Positions 8,921-17,294 of a stretch of DNA of 64,000 bases are shown here, piece by piece (positions within the stretch are counted from its first letter, which is position 1; each line of letters opens with the position of its first letter). The notes below the pieces were generated by a model. It had not been told where the DNA came from, ran no database searches, and was given only the letters and a program-made list of their open reading frames with translations. A program made the translations under genes and the position numbers. Location: positions 1,798,001 to 1,862,000 of the forward strand of contig NZ_CP118259.1 in assembly GCF_013337045.2 (NCBI RefSeq), read 5' to 3'. The stretch comes from Agrobacterium vitis (lineage in GTDB: Bacteria > Pseudomonadota > Alphaproteobacteria > Rhizobiales > Rhizobiaceae).

Positions 8921-9358
8921 TTAAAACTGTACCTTCTTAGATTTCCGAATTCGCTCAACAACCGACCGCGTGCAATTTAATAATGTTTCACTTTCCTCTT
9001 TGACGTTTCCACTCCTAGATCCTTTGAATTTCTCAAGTGCATCTATCAGAGCCTTTTCCGTCGGATCGTCTGATATCAACAATGCTTGAGCTATGGCGAC
9101 CGCTCTATAAGATTGAGATTCCATTTCATAAGGAGCATCTTCCTTATTCAATCCCAACTCCCATGCACGGGCGACACGTATCACATCACCAATAGTAGTA
9201 ATTAGAAGCTCAATTCTCTTGTTTTTGCTTGCAATAATTTGCTCTCGCCGACGAGCACGAGACTGATCCCAGCCGACGAAAAATGCTGCAAAAGCAGCAA
9301 GAAACCCAGACAAAGGGGCATAACGTAAAAGGCAACTGAGCAACATTTCTATTGACAT
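8921..9358 (-). CDS. Unknown membrane-anchored protein embedded in the cob operon
   Basis: 145 residues. I do not recognise a family. One hydrophobic segment near the N-terminus (about residues 12-29, LAAFAAFFVGW) is followed by a basic patch (SRARRREQIIASKNKR), suggesting an inner-membrane anchor with a cytoplasmic, largely helical and charged domain. The ribosome-binding site GAGG lies 9 bases before the ATG. It starts 3 bases after the cbiG/cobJ stop and its TAA abuts the cobM ATG, so it is fully built into the operon. Yet its base composition is clearly more AT-rich than its neighbours, which suggests a later insertion. Confidence 0.72.
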   Translation of the reverse strand: MSIEMLLSCLLRYAPLSGFLAAFAAFFVGWDQSRARRREQIIASKNKRIELLITTIGDVIRVARAWELGLNKEDAPYEMESQSYRAVAIAQALLISDDPTEKALIDALEKFKGSRSGNVKEESETLLNCTRSVVERIRKSKKVQF

Positions 9359-9361
9359 AGA

Positions 9362-11200
9362 TCAGCCTCTATTAGCCATCGCCGTACCCGCCTTGCCGGA
9401 ATAGCCGCGCGGCGTGTAAACCCAGGTCTTTCCGTCACCGGTTTTGACGGTGCGGCTTTCTGACGAACCGACGATGACCACCGTCAGCATATCGACATCA
9501 TCGACATTCAAGCCAGCCAGTGGCACCACCCGCACCGTCTCGCCAGGACGGCCAAGATTGGTGGCGAGAATGACCGGTGTGTCAGCCGGGCGATACGTGA
9601 GGAGCTGGTCGCGGGCATAGGCCAGCTGCGTGCGCCGCTTCATCGACACCGGATTGTAAAAGGCGATGACGAAATCGCCCTCGCCCGCCGCCCTCACCCG
9701 GCGCTGGATATGCTCCCAGGGCGTCAACAGGTCCGATAGCGAAATGGTGCAGAAATCATGGCCAAGCGGCGCGCCGATCCGGGCGGCGGCAGCCTGAAGC
9801 GCGGAAATGCCCGGCGAAACCTGCACCTCGATCCGCTGCGCGCCCGCAGAAATTCCGCCCTTGTCCAACAGCTCAAACACCAGCGTCGCCATGGCATAAA
9901 TGCCGGCATCGCCGGAACAGACCAGCGCCACCGTCTTGCCCTCGCCCGCCAGTTCCATGGCATGGACCACGCGGGCTTCTTCCTTGCCAAGGTCGAAATC
10001 ATGCCGCGCCTTGCCATCAGTGAGCGATCCCAGCAGGTCGAGATAAAGCGAATAGCCAACGAGATCACTCGACGCGGCCACCATGCGCGAGACTTCCGGC
10101 GAGCGCCAGCCTTCCGACCCCGGCCCGATGCCGACCACGAACAATGTCCCACGGGCGCGGCCAAGGTTTTCGACTTTGATGGGCTGTGCGCTGCGGCCAA
10201 GCGCAGCGGTGACGCCTTTCGATTTGATCTTGGGCAGAACCAGCACCCCATCCGAACCGGCCACCACCAGCGCAGCACCCTCCGCCACGCCGTGGCAACC
10301 GACTTCGGCAAACACCACGTCCGATGGATTTTGCATCCGGGGCCATTCCTGTTCCAGCCGCTCGGCGGAAAAGAACCGGGCGGGCACACCGAAATGCGCG
10401 GCCACCGCATGGATTGCCGCCTCATCGGCTTTAACGTCAATCGAGGCCACGGCGGCAAGGCTTTCGGCGGCAAGACCCGATATATCCAATGCCTGCTGCG
10501 CCAGGGCAATCGCCTCTTCAACGGAGGCATGGCGCTCGCAACCCATGCCCAGCACCAGGGTATTCGGGTGATAAACCAGTTCCAGCGGCCCCGCCGTTCT
10601 GCGCTGATCGGTGACGGTCAGCGTCACCTTGCCCTCGTCGTCAAAGGCAAGGCGGGACGCCGCCAGCCACTCCGCATCGCCAACCAGACGGACACTTGCC
10701 CCGGCCACCAGTTCGGCCATGACGGTCTTGGCCTGTTCGGGATTGGCCAGCACATAGCCCTCAGGCGGCACATCCAAAGCCACACCAAACCGCAGATCAC
10801 CCGCCGTGGTAATTGCCGCATGGGCATCCAGGGCCTTAGCCACCGCTCGCGCCATGTCATTGGCACCGTGATGGCCGCCCAGCAGTGGCACGACGGAAGC
10901 GCCATCCTCGGACACGCAGAGCACCGGCGGTTCGGACTGTTTGTCGGCAAGCAATGGGGCCAGCAGCCGGATCAAGGCACCCGATGCCATGACAGCAATG
11001 ATCGGACGGCCCGCAGAAAACAACGCCCGGACATGGCTTTTCACATCGTCAAAGGTCTGATCAGCCCCTTCCACACGGGAGGCGGCGGCGTGAACCTCAC
11101 CGCCAACGGCCTCGACAATGCGCCGCGCCAAGGCCAGCGCCGTTGGCATCAGAATGACAATAGCGGGTTTTGTATTGCCGGTTTTTTGGGGCGTCGTCAT
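9362..11200 (-). CDS. cobJ: Fused CbiG (cobalt-precorrin-5A hydrolase) - CobJ (precorrin-3B C17-methyltransferase)
   Basis: 612 residues in two parts. Residues about 1-340 are CbiG-like: an N-terminal domain (AVMASGALIRLLAPLLADK, VVPLLGGHHGANDMA) and the CbiG C-terminal/CobE domain (LVLGMGCERHASVEEA, SIDVKADEAAIHAVA). From about residue 350 a class III methyltransferase follows (VVGIGPGSEGWRSPEV, VALVCSGDAGIYAMA, VSPGISALQAAAARIG), which is CobJ, the ring-contraction enzyme. CbiG opens the lactone formed in the anaerobic route. The ATG at 11200 overlaps the cobI stop as TGATG; a TTG at 11203 is also possible. Confidence 0.93.
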   Translation of the reverse strand: MTTPQKTGNTKPAIVILMPTALALARRIVEAVGGEVHAAASRVEGADQTFDDVKSHVRALFSAGRPIIAVMASGALIRLLAPLLADKQSEPPVLCVSEDGASVVPLLGGHHGANDMARAVAKALDAHAAITTAGDLRFGVALDVPPEGYVLANPEQAKTVMAELVAGASVRLVGDAEWLAASRLAFDDEGKVTLTVTDQRRTAGPLELVYHPNTLVLGMGCERHASVEEAIALAQQALDISGLAAESLAAVASIDVKADEAAIHAVAAHFGVPARFFSAERLEQEWPRMQNPSDVVFAEVGCHGVAEGAALVVAGSDGVLVLPKIKSKGVTAALGRSAQPIKVENLGRARGTLFVVGIGPGSEGWRSPEVSRMVAASSDLVGYSLYLDLLGSLTDGKARHDFDLGKEEARVVHAMELAGEGKTVALVCSGDAGIYAMATLVFELLDKGGISAGAQRIEVQVSPGISALQAAAARIGAPLGHDFCTISLSDLLTPWEHIQRRVRAAGEGDFVIAFYNPVSMKRRTQLAYARDQLLTYRPADTPVILATNLGRPGETVRVVPLAGLNVDDVDMLTVVIVGSSESRTVKTGDGKTWVYTPRGYSGKAGTAMANRG

Positions 11201-11934
11201 CAAAGTCTTTCCGTTTGCGGAGCCGCACTGAGCGCCCAGCCCTCTGCCCCCTTGTAAATCAGGATCATCGAGAAATACGGGGCAACATATTCTGCGACAT
11301 CGCCCAGCGGCAGCAGGCGCTCGCTTTGCAGCGACACCCGCTCGACATAACCGGCATTTGCCGTCAGGCCCATGGCGTCGATCAGTGCTCGAATGCGGGG
11401 GAAATGCCGTCCCAGTTTAATGATGGCGACGGCAGAGGCGCTTTCGATCCGGCTGCGCAGGACATCATCCTCCAGCGGGCCTGGCAACACAGTCAGCACA
11501 TCGTTGCGGGCCGCCAGCGGTCGGCCATAGGCAGCGGCGGCGGCCATCATCGACGAGACGCCGGGAACGACTTCGGTCGGATAGCGATGCGCCAGCCGCT
11601 CGAACAGATACATGAACGAGCCGTAGAAAAACGGATCACCCTCGCACAGCACCGCCACATCCGAACCAGCATCCAGATGATGCGACAGGGTCACAGCGGC
11701 AGCGTCATAAATTTCCTGGGCCGGATAGCGCTCCACCCGCATCGGCACGATCATAGGCACCTCAAGCTGGTCGGCCCGCAGATAGGGCGCGGCAATCTGA
11801 CGGGCAAAGCTTGGGCCGGTATCCGGTGCCGGATAGGCAATCACCGAAACGGAGGTCAGGATGCGATGCGCCTTCAAGGTCATCAGTTCCGGATCGCCGG
11901 GGCCAAGGCCCAGACCATAGAGTTTACCCGTCAT
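11200..11934 (-). CDS. cobI: Precorrin-2 C20-methyltransferase CobI
   Basis: 244 residues, class III SAM methyltransferase: LYGLGLGPGDPELMTLKA at the N-terminus, VAVLCEGDPFFYGSFMYL, VVPGVSSMMAAAAA. It turns precorrin-2 into precorrin-3A. I chose the ATG at 11934 because it overlaps the cobL stop as ATGA and places the first strand at the usual distance; the frame also has an ATG at 11949. Same operon as cobL upstream and cbiG/cobJ downstream. Confidence 0.94.
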   Translation of the reverse strand: MTGKLYGLGLGPGDPELMTLKAHRILTSVSVIAYPAPDTGPSFARQIAAPYLRADQLEVPMIVPMRVERYPAQEIYDAAAVTLSHHLDAGSDVAVLCEGDPFFYGSFMYLFERLAHRYPTEVVPGVSSMMAAAAAYGRPLAARNDVLTVLPGPLEDDVLRSRIESASAVAIIKLGRHFPRIRALIDAMGLTANAGYVERVSLQSERLLPLGDVAEYVAPYFSMILIYKGAEGWALSAAPQTERL

Positions 11935-13157
11935 TTGGAAACACTCCATGTTGTCACCGGCATCAGCGATTTCCAGCCGCAGAACCGACCGACGGGTGCT
12001 GCGCGCGACACGGAAATCCGGCTCATCTCACCGCCATGCAGGCCGCGCAACGTCACAAGCTGTGCCTCGCCTTCCAGCGTCACGGCATTGGCGACCAGCC
12101 GTCCGCCTGGCTTCAGCGCCTGCCAGCAGGCCTCAAACAGACCTTCAGTGTTGATGCCGCCGCCGATGAAAATCACATCCGGCGGATCAAGCTTCAGCAG
12201 TCCCGCCGGTGCTTCGGCCTCGACAATCTCCAGATCCGGCACGCCCAGCACCTCGGCATTGTCGCGCATCATCGCCAGCCGCTCGGGCTTCGGCTCGATT
12301 GCGATAGCACGGGTGCCCATGCCAGCGCGCAACCATTCAATGGCGATGGAGCCGCAACCGGCACCGACATCCCAGAGCAACGCATTGGGAAACGGTGCCA
12401 GATGTGCAAGCGTTACCGCCCTCACCTCACGCTTGGTCAATTGCCCATCGTGACGGAAGGCATCGTCCGGCAGGCCCGGCACCGGCGAGAGAATCGTCCC
12501 TGCACCGGCGCAATCTACGGCCAGCGTGTTGAAATCGGCAATCCCCGGCAGCTGCGCCAGCAGGTCTTGTGCGGTGATGTGCAGAATGCGCTCCAGCGCA
12601 CCGCCCATATGTTCCAGCACATGCAGCATGGACGCCCCAAAGCCGCGCCGCACCAGCAGGTCGGCAGCCTCGAAAACCGTTTCGGCATTGGAGGTCAGGG
12701 CGAGGATTCGCGCACCCGGCAGCACATGCCGGTTGAGATAGGACAGCGGGCGGCCATGCAGCGAAATCTGTGCCACACTTTGCAAGGGCCAGCCAAGCCG
12801 GGCGGCGGCCAGCGAAAAGGCCGAGGGGCTGGGCAGGACCCGCATTTCCTCTGGCTGCACATAGCGCCGCAGCGTAGCACCGATGCCGAAATGCATGGGA
12901 TCGCCGGTTGCCACCACCACGACCGGCGTGCCGCGCAGTGCCAGAAGCTGATCCAGCGTTTCGCGAAAACCGGCCCCCCAGGTGAGAATGCGTCGCACAT
13001 GGGGAATGGCATCGGCCACCGCATGCTCCAACCGTTCACCGAGCACCAGCACCTGGGCTTCGCTGAGATGGGCAAGCTGCTGCGGCGTCAGGCTGGCGAG
13101 ACTGCCATCACCGATGCCGATAATGGTCAACCATGGATCGCTGGAGGCCTCAGTCAT
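11931..13157 (-). CDS. cobL: Precorrin-6Y C5,15-methyltransferase (decarboxylating) CobL
   Basis: 408 residues, the fused form. The N-terminal CbiE-like domain (IIGIGDGSLASLTPQQ, VVVVATGDPMHFGIG, LPSPSAFSLAAARLG) methylates C5. The C-terminal CbiT-like domain (REVRAVTLAHLAPFPNALLWD..., VGAGCGSIAIEWLRAG, VIFIGGG) decarboxylates the acetate side chain and methylates C15. The ATG at 13157 lies 8 bases inside the end of the upstream gene and is followed at once by the first conserved strand; the longer open frame to 13295 has no family match. Confidence 0.94.
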   Translation of the reverse strand: MTEASSDPWLTIIGIGDGSLASLTPQQLAHLSEAQVLVLGERLEHAVADAIPHVRRILTWGAGFRETLDQLLALRGTPVVVVATGDPMHFGIGATLRRYVQPEEMRVLPSPSAFSLAAARLGWPLQSVAQISLHGRPLSYLNRHVLPGARILALTSNAETVFEAADLLVRRGFGASMLHVLEHMGGALERILHITAQDLLAQLPGIADFNTLAVDCAGAGTILSPVPGLPDDAFRHDGQLTKREVRAVTLAHLAPFPNALLWDVGAGCGSIAIEWLRAGMGTRAIAIEPKPERLAMMRDNAEVLGVPDLEIVEAEAPAGLLKLDPPDVIFIGGGINTEGLFEACWQALKPGGRLVANAVTLEGEAQLVTLRGLHGGEMSRISVSRAAPVGRFCGWKSLMPVTTWSVSK

Positions 13158-14817
13158 TTGCGCCGAGCCCTCCCGCCAGCGCATTGACCGCAGCCGATGC
13201 CATGGCAGAACCGCCTCGCCGCCCTTGAACGGCAATGAACGGCACGCCCCGGCTGTTGGCGGCAAGCTCTGCCTTGCTTTCAGCCGCCCCGACAAAACCG
13301 ACAGGCAGACCGAGGATCAATGCTGGCTGCGGTGCGCCCTGATCCAGCAGTTCCAGGAGGCGAAACAGCGCCGTCGGTGCATTGCCGATGGCCACGACAG
13401 CGCCTTCCAGCTGACCAGCCCAAAGATTGACCTGCGCCGCCGAGCGGGTATTGCCTGCCCAGGCAGCCAGTGGCCGCACCCTGACATCATTGATCAGGCA
13501 GATCACTTCGTTTTCCGCTGGCAGAAGACTGCGGATAATGCCGTGCCGAACCATTTCCGCATCGCAGAGAATGGGCGCACCGGCGGCAAGTGCCTTAGCG
13601 CCTGCCTCGAACGCGCCTTGCGAAAACACGATGTTATCAGCCAGATCGATCATGCCGCAGGCATGAATCAAGCGGATCACCAGCGGCTGCATGGTGACAG
13701 GAAACCGGTCAAGATTGGCCTCGCGCCGGATGGTCTCGAAGGACTGGCGGTAGATCTCGGCTGGCTGGCGGATATAGTCGAGCGCTCGGGTCTGCCTGAC
13801 CTCTTCCGCTGCGTCATCCAGCTCGCCTAACGGAAGCTCCGCACCTGTTGCGGCCAGATCTTCCATAACCAGATCCTCATGGCCGATGCCCAGCACCCAG
13901 CCCTCTTCCTGCGTCGTCACGTCAATCTCCTCATCCGAGAGCATGTGGGGCCGTTCAAACAGCCTCCCCAACATCCCCTCCGCATCGAACCCGGCAAAGG
14001 CTACAGCCACCCCGCGTACCTGCACGGCATCCTTCACTTCATTCTCGTGATCCCCCAGCGAAAACAGCGAGGGATAAATTTCCGCCAAAACCACATGATG
14101 GTTGCCGCAGGAACTGCCCGGCTGGGCATCGAGTCGCCCAAAGGCACCCTGTCGTTTTTCCGCATTTCCAGCCGTAAAGCCAGTCTCAAACGGCCAGACC
14201 GCAATCTTGTCACGGTTCGGATGCCCGTCGAGAAAACGGCTCAGCCGGGCAATGCCCAGCAGGCTCTGGCTGCCGACCGACCCAGCATAGGCCAATTGCC
14301 AGACGGATTTTGCGCCGCGCGCATGCCGCTCCGAAAGCCGCATGGTAAAAGGCGCGCTGGTGGGTGCAGCGGGCTTTGTTGCGGGCAGACCGTCTAAATC
14401 CAGCGCCTGCGGCCTGCCCCAGAAGCGCGGCTCCCGAGCAAAATAGTCCCGGTTCCAGCGCGCGGCCAGCGCGAAACGGTTATTGGCGTTATCAGCACCG
14501 TCTTCAACCTCACGGGCAATGGTGCGCCACAGGCTTTGCCAATCCGCAGCACCCGTCACCCGCGCCGCCGTACCCCTGGGATAACCGAAAGCGAAATCGA
14601 AACCGGCCAGCAGGCGCTTGCCCGCCGCCAGCGCATCGCTGACGACGTCCTCAAACCGCGCCATGAAGGCGGCACGGGTGGGGAAGTTTTCCAGCCAGAC
14701 GATCTCGGGGCCTGCCTCACCGCAATCGACAAGGCAGGCCCAGATGGAATTCTTGCCCGTCACCGGTTTGGCTGCGCCGGACCAGTCCACGATCAAGATG
14801 CGGTCGAATAAGGCCAT
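13150..14817 (-). CDS. cobH: Fusion of a DUF429/RNase H-like domain with precorrin-8X methylmutase CobH
   Basis: 555 residues, far longer than the roughly 210 of a plain CobH. The C-terminal part (from about residue 345, YIRQPAEIYRQSF) is a complete CobH, with RLIHACGM and the catalytic His near residue 385, GAPILCDAEMV, GNAPTALFRLLE and GLPVGFVGAAESK. It moves the C11 methyl to C12, giving hydrogenobyrinic acid. Residues 1 to about 330 start with LIVDWSGAAKP and contain FDFAFGYPRG, WPFETGF and LAEIYPSLF, a pattern I associate with DUF429-type RNase H-fold proteins; its role in B12 synthesis is unknown. Frame is continuous with no internal start needed. The start overlaps the cbiX stop as TGATG. 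Confidence 0.9.
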   Translation of the reverse strand: MALFDRILIVDWSGAAKPVTGKNSIWACLVDCGEAGPEIVWLENFPTRAAFMARFEDVVSDALAAGKRLLAGFDFAFGYPRGTAARVTGAADWQSLWRTIAREVEDGADNANNRFALAARWNRDYFAREPRFWGRPQALDLDGLPATKPAAPTSAPFTMRLSERHARGAKSVWQLAYAGSVGSQSLLGIARLSRFLDGHPNRDKIAVWPFETGFTAGNAEKRQGAFGRLDAQPGSSCGNHHVVLAEIYPSLFSLGDHENEVKDAVQVRGVAVAFAGFDAEGMLGRLFERPHMLSDEEIDVTTQEEGWVLGIGHEDLVMEDLAATGAELPLGELDDAAEEVRQTRALDYIRQPAEIYRQSFETIRREANLDRFPVTMQPLVIRLIHACGMIDLADNIVFSQGAFEAGAKALAAGAPILCDAEMVRHGIIRSLLPAENEVICLINDVRVRPLAAWAGNTRSAAQVNLWAGQLEGAVVAIGNAPTALFRLLELLDQGAPQPALILGLPVGFVGAAESKAELAANSRGVPFIAVQGRRGGSAMASAAVNALAGGLGAND

Positions 14818-16142
14818 CAGGTCTTCTTCATGGATTTTGGCCCGAGCGGATGATCCGCATGGGGATAAGGCGCATGGGTGTGGCTGTGGGCGTGTCCATG
14901 GTCGTGATGGTGGTCATGCGTGTGGTCATGGTGCTCATGTCCGTGATGATCATGCCCATGGTGGTCGTGGCTATGGTCATGACCACAGCCGCAATCCGGC
15001 CCGTGTTCGTGGACATGCGCCTTGCCGCTGGACGGCGCATTCATCACCGCTTCCAGCCCGGCATCGGGGCTGGCATTCAGCAAATGCCCGTATTTGCCGC
15101 CAAGCGTTGTCGAAGCGCCATAGTCGAAAGCCGGTTGCAGCGGTGCCGGATCGGCATGGCTATGCACCGGCGTCCACGGCAGGCCATGCTTGAGACAGAA
15201 CTCCTGATCACGGCAGGAGGCGTCGCAATCGCCCTTGCACGGACAGTCTTCCAGCCCGCCGCCAATGCCCTCGACATGATGGTGGTGGCTTTCCTGCGGC
15301 TGGCCGATATCGGCCTCAAAGCCTAAAACCTGTTCGCGGTATTTGCACATCTGGCAGTTCATCACCGCAGCGCCTTCGAGGATTTCGCGCACCCGGTCCT
15401 GAAAGGCATCCAGCACCAGCGGATGATCGTTGAGATAGCTGGCCTTGACGAACTGGATATCCGGATGGCGGGCCGCCACGTCATCGGTATAGCTGTAAAT
15501 TCGCTTCACCAGCACGCCGGTAAACAGGAAATAGGGGAAGACGATAATACGCTTGTAGCCCAGCTTGGCGGCATGGGTCAGGCCCGGCTCGACCAGCGGA
15601 AAGGTCACGCCGGAATAACAGGTTTCGCCCCAGCCAAAACCCATGCCTTCCCACAGCATCCGCATCACCTTGGTAGCGTTGGAATTGGCATCGGGATCGG
15701 AAGAGCCCCGCCCGACCACCATCAGCAGCGTGTCATGCTTATCGACAAAACCCAGTTGCCCATTCGCCTCGTCCACGGCAGCCTGGATGCGGTCACCGGC
15801 AGCGCGGATCATCTTCAGGTCGATACCAAGCTCGCGTCCATAGTTGATCACCATGCCGGGGTTCTGCGCCTGATAGGTATTCAGCACGGAGGGAATATCG
15901 TTCTTGGCATGGCCCGCGGCAAACAGCATGCCCGGCACGGCCAGAACCCTGGTGACGCCCTTTTCCCGCAGACTGTCGAGGCCCGCCGAGATCACCGGGT
16001 TGCAGAATTCCAGATAGCCGTATTCGACCGGCAGGTCGGGATTGCGCGCCTTCAGCCCTTCAGCGATGACAGCGAATTCGCGCGCCGCATTCTGGTTGCG
16101 GCTACCATGTCCACAGACCATGATTCCGAGTTTTTCTGCCAT
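14817..16142 (-). CDS. cbiX: Sirohydrochlorin cobaltochelatase CbiX, long form with His-rich tail
   Basis: 441 residues. The N-terminal half has two CbiX repeats (GIMVCGHGSRNQNA with the metal-binding His, VPGMLFAAGHAKNDIP, VVGRGSSDPDANSN, FPYFLFTGVLVKRI). Near residues 261-266 lies MNCQMC, matching the MxCxxC iron-sulfur motif described for long CbiX proteins. Residues about 375-432 are extremely rich in His and Asp (repeats like HDHHGHDHHGH), probably for metal storage or delivery. CbiX inserts cobalt early, as in the anaerobic route. I chose the ATG at 16142 because GGAG lies 8 bases upstream; that GGAG follows the alternative ATG at 16157. First gene of the operon. Confidence 0.93.
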   Translation of the reverse strand: MAEKLGIMVCGHGSRNQNAAREFAVIAEGLKARNPDLPVEYGYLEFCNPVISAGLDSLREKGVTRVLAVPGMLFAAGHAKNDIPSVLNTYQAQNPGMVINYGRELGIDLKMIRAAGDRIQAAVDEANGQLGFVDKHDTLLMVVGRGSSDPDANSNATKVMRMLWEGMGFGWGETCYSGVTFPLVEPGLTHAAKLGYKRIIVFPYFLFTGVLVKRIYSYTDDVAARHPDIQFVKASYLNDHPLVLDAFQDRVREILEGAAVMNCQMCKYREQVLGFEADIGQPQESHHHHVEGIGGGLEDCPCKGDCDASCRDQEFCLKHGLPWTPVHSHADPAPLQPAFDYGASTTLGGKYGHLLNASPDAGLEAVMNAPSSGKAHVHEHGPDCGCGHDHSHDHHGHDHHGHEHHDHTHDHHHDHGHAHSHTHAPYPHADHPLGPKSMKKT

Positions 16143-16157
16143 GACAAAAGGCTCCAT

Positions 16158-16325
16158 GCTTCGTTTCGTTTTATGTACGAAGCGCCGGAGCTGCCGGTTT
16201 TTCCGGCATCTCCTATGGCCTTTGGGACAGCTCCGGAATTGGCCCCCTGGTTGGGTCAGCCGCACCGGACGATTCCAGCCTGTCGAACAGGCGCCGTCGC
16301 ACATCTTGGCGGGCAGGAATAGCGA
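16158..16325 (-). promoter_or_regulatory. Structured 5' leader of cbiX (candidate RNA regulator)
   Basis: Read on the minus strand toward cbiX: a GCCTGT/ACAGGC hairpin inside a flanking ATTCC/GGAAT pair; then CCGGAGCTG (16228-16236) pairing with CAGCTCCGG (16085+100, i.e. 16185-16193); inside it TGCCGG (16203-16208) with CCGGCA (16192-16197) around an A5 loop, sharing two bases with the outer stem; then GCTTCGT (16077+100, i.e. 16177-16183) pairing with ACGAAGC (16158-16164), which ends right at the ATGGAGCC that contains the cbiX ribosome-binding site. The pairing is seen by eye; a regulatory role is inferred. Confidence 0.4.
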
Positions 16326-16392
16326 AGCGCCCGAGCCGGGTCAAACCGCAATTTCAGCCGAAGACGATCCGCCCACGGTCAAGATCATTCTC

Positions 16393-16440
16393 ACGGAAAA
16401 TTTTCCTCTCAAACCGATTACCGTTTGGCAGGGAATGCAG
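16393..16440. repeat. Dispersed palindromic repeat, family D copy 4
   Basis: ACGGAAAATTTTCCTCTC, AAACCGATTACCGTTTGGCA and GGGAATGCAG. AAACCG / CGGTTT-like arms and the TTGGCAGGGAA end match copy 1 at 3.5 kb. It ends 1 base before the first possible start codon of the TSUP gene. Confidence 0.55.
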
Positions 16441-16477
16441 TATGAGGCTTGATATTCAACTCTTCTCCGGATTTCCC

Positions 16478-17263
16478 ATGACCGATATTGCCATCCAAGC
16501 CCTGATCTTTCTGTTTTTTGCCGCCTTCATTGCAGGTTTTGTCGATTCGATTGCCGGTGGCGGCGGGTTGATCACCATTCCGGCCATGCTGATTGCCGGT
16601 ATTCCGCCGCTGGAAACGCTGGGAACCAACAAATTGCAGGGCATGTTCGGCTCGGCCTCTGCCACCATCGCCTATAGCCGCAAGGGCCATGTCAACCTGA
16701 AGAAGCAATTGCCGATGGCCGCCATGTCGGTGCTGGGCGGCGCGATTGGCGCTGTTATCGCGACCTATGTGCCGGGCGATGTGCTGAAAGCGCTAATGCC
16801 GTTTCTGCTGGTGGCAATTGCCGCTTATTTTGCCCTGAAGCCAAATATTTCCGACGTCGATAGCCACCAGCGAATGACGCCTTTCCTGTTCGGCCTGACC
16901 CTTGCCCCGCTGATCGCCATTTATGACGGCGTGTTCGGCCCCGGCACCGGCTCTTTCCTGATGCTGGCCTTCGTTTCGCTCGCCGGTTTCGGCATGTTGA
17001 AGGCCACCGCCCACACAAAACTGCTGAATTTCGGCTCCAATGTCGGTGCCTTCCTGGTCTTCGTGTTCAACGGCGTGGTTTTGTGGAAAATCGGCATTGT
17101 CATGGGCATCGGTCAGTTCCTCGGCGCCCAGACCGGCTCGAAACTGGCAATGAAAAGCGGCGCCAAAATCATCAAACCGCTGTTGATCGTCACCTGCATC
17201 GGGCTGGCGATAAAGCTGCTGCTGGACCCGACCAATCCGGTGCGGGTCTGGATGGGGATCTGA
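16478..17263 (+). CDS. TSUP (TauE/SafE) family membrane permease
   Basis: 261 residues from this start, mostly hydrophobic, with about eight predicted membrane segments. The N-terminal AAFIAGFVDSIAGGGGLITIP and the second-half GVFGPGTGSFLMLAFVSLAG are the paired repeats of the TauE/SafE (DUF81) family, linked in other bacteria to export or import of sulfite, sulfoacetate and similar anions. The substrate is not readable here. The frame also opens at an ATG at 16442, which would add 12 residues and begins right at a repeat; I prefer MTDIAIQ because it opens directly into the first membrane segment. Divergent from cbiX. Confidence 0.9.
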   Translation: MTDIAIQALIFLFFAAFIAGFVDSIAGGGGLITIPAMLIAGIPPLETLGTNKLQGMFGSASATIAYSRKGHVNLKKQLPMAAMSVLGGAIGAVIATYVPGDVLKALMPFLLVAIAAYFALKPNISDVDSHQRMTPFLFGLTLAPLIAIYDGVFGPGTGSFLMLAFVSLAGFGMLKATAHTKLLNFGSNVGAFLVFVFNGVVLWKIGIVMGIGQFLGAQTGSKLAMKSGAKIIKPLLIVTCIGLAIKLLLDPTNPVRVWMGI

Positions 17264-17294
17264 ACCACGTTGCTATGTTTACAACCATCCACTA

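Larger units (their letters stand above)
16143..16441. other. Divergent cbiX / TSUP intergenic region
   Basis: About 300 bases. On the cbiX side it can form several hairpins (listed separately at 16158-16325). On the other side it holds a family D repeat. I find no B12-box sequence here, unlike in the leader at 24.4 kb. Confidence 0.55.

Noticed and set aside
8921..9358. Degenerate cobE or cobF between cobJ and cobM
   Set aside because: The 145-residue protein has a membrane anchor and none of the motifs of CobE or a class III methyltransferase.
9758..11257. 499-codon plus-strand open frame
   Set aside because: Antisense to the cbiG/cobJ fusion; no domain character.
14828..15040. Met/Thr-rich minus-strand frame inside cbiX
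   Set aside because: It is the His-rich repeat of cbiX read in another frame.
16143..16304. N-terminal extension of cbiX
   Set aside because: The frame is open, but the residues do not match CbiX, a good ribosome-binding site supports the ATG at 16142, and the stretch folds as a structured leader.
16158..16325. Second cobalamin riboswitch before cbiX
   Set aside because: I looked for the B12 box and the other conserved blocks and found none; the structured leader is reported only as a candidate of unknown type.
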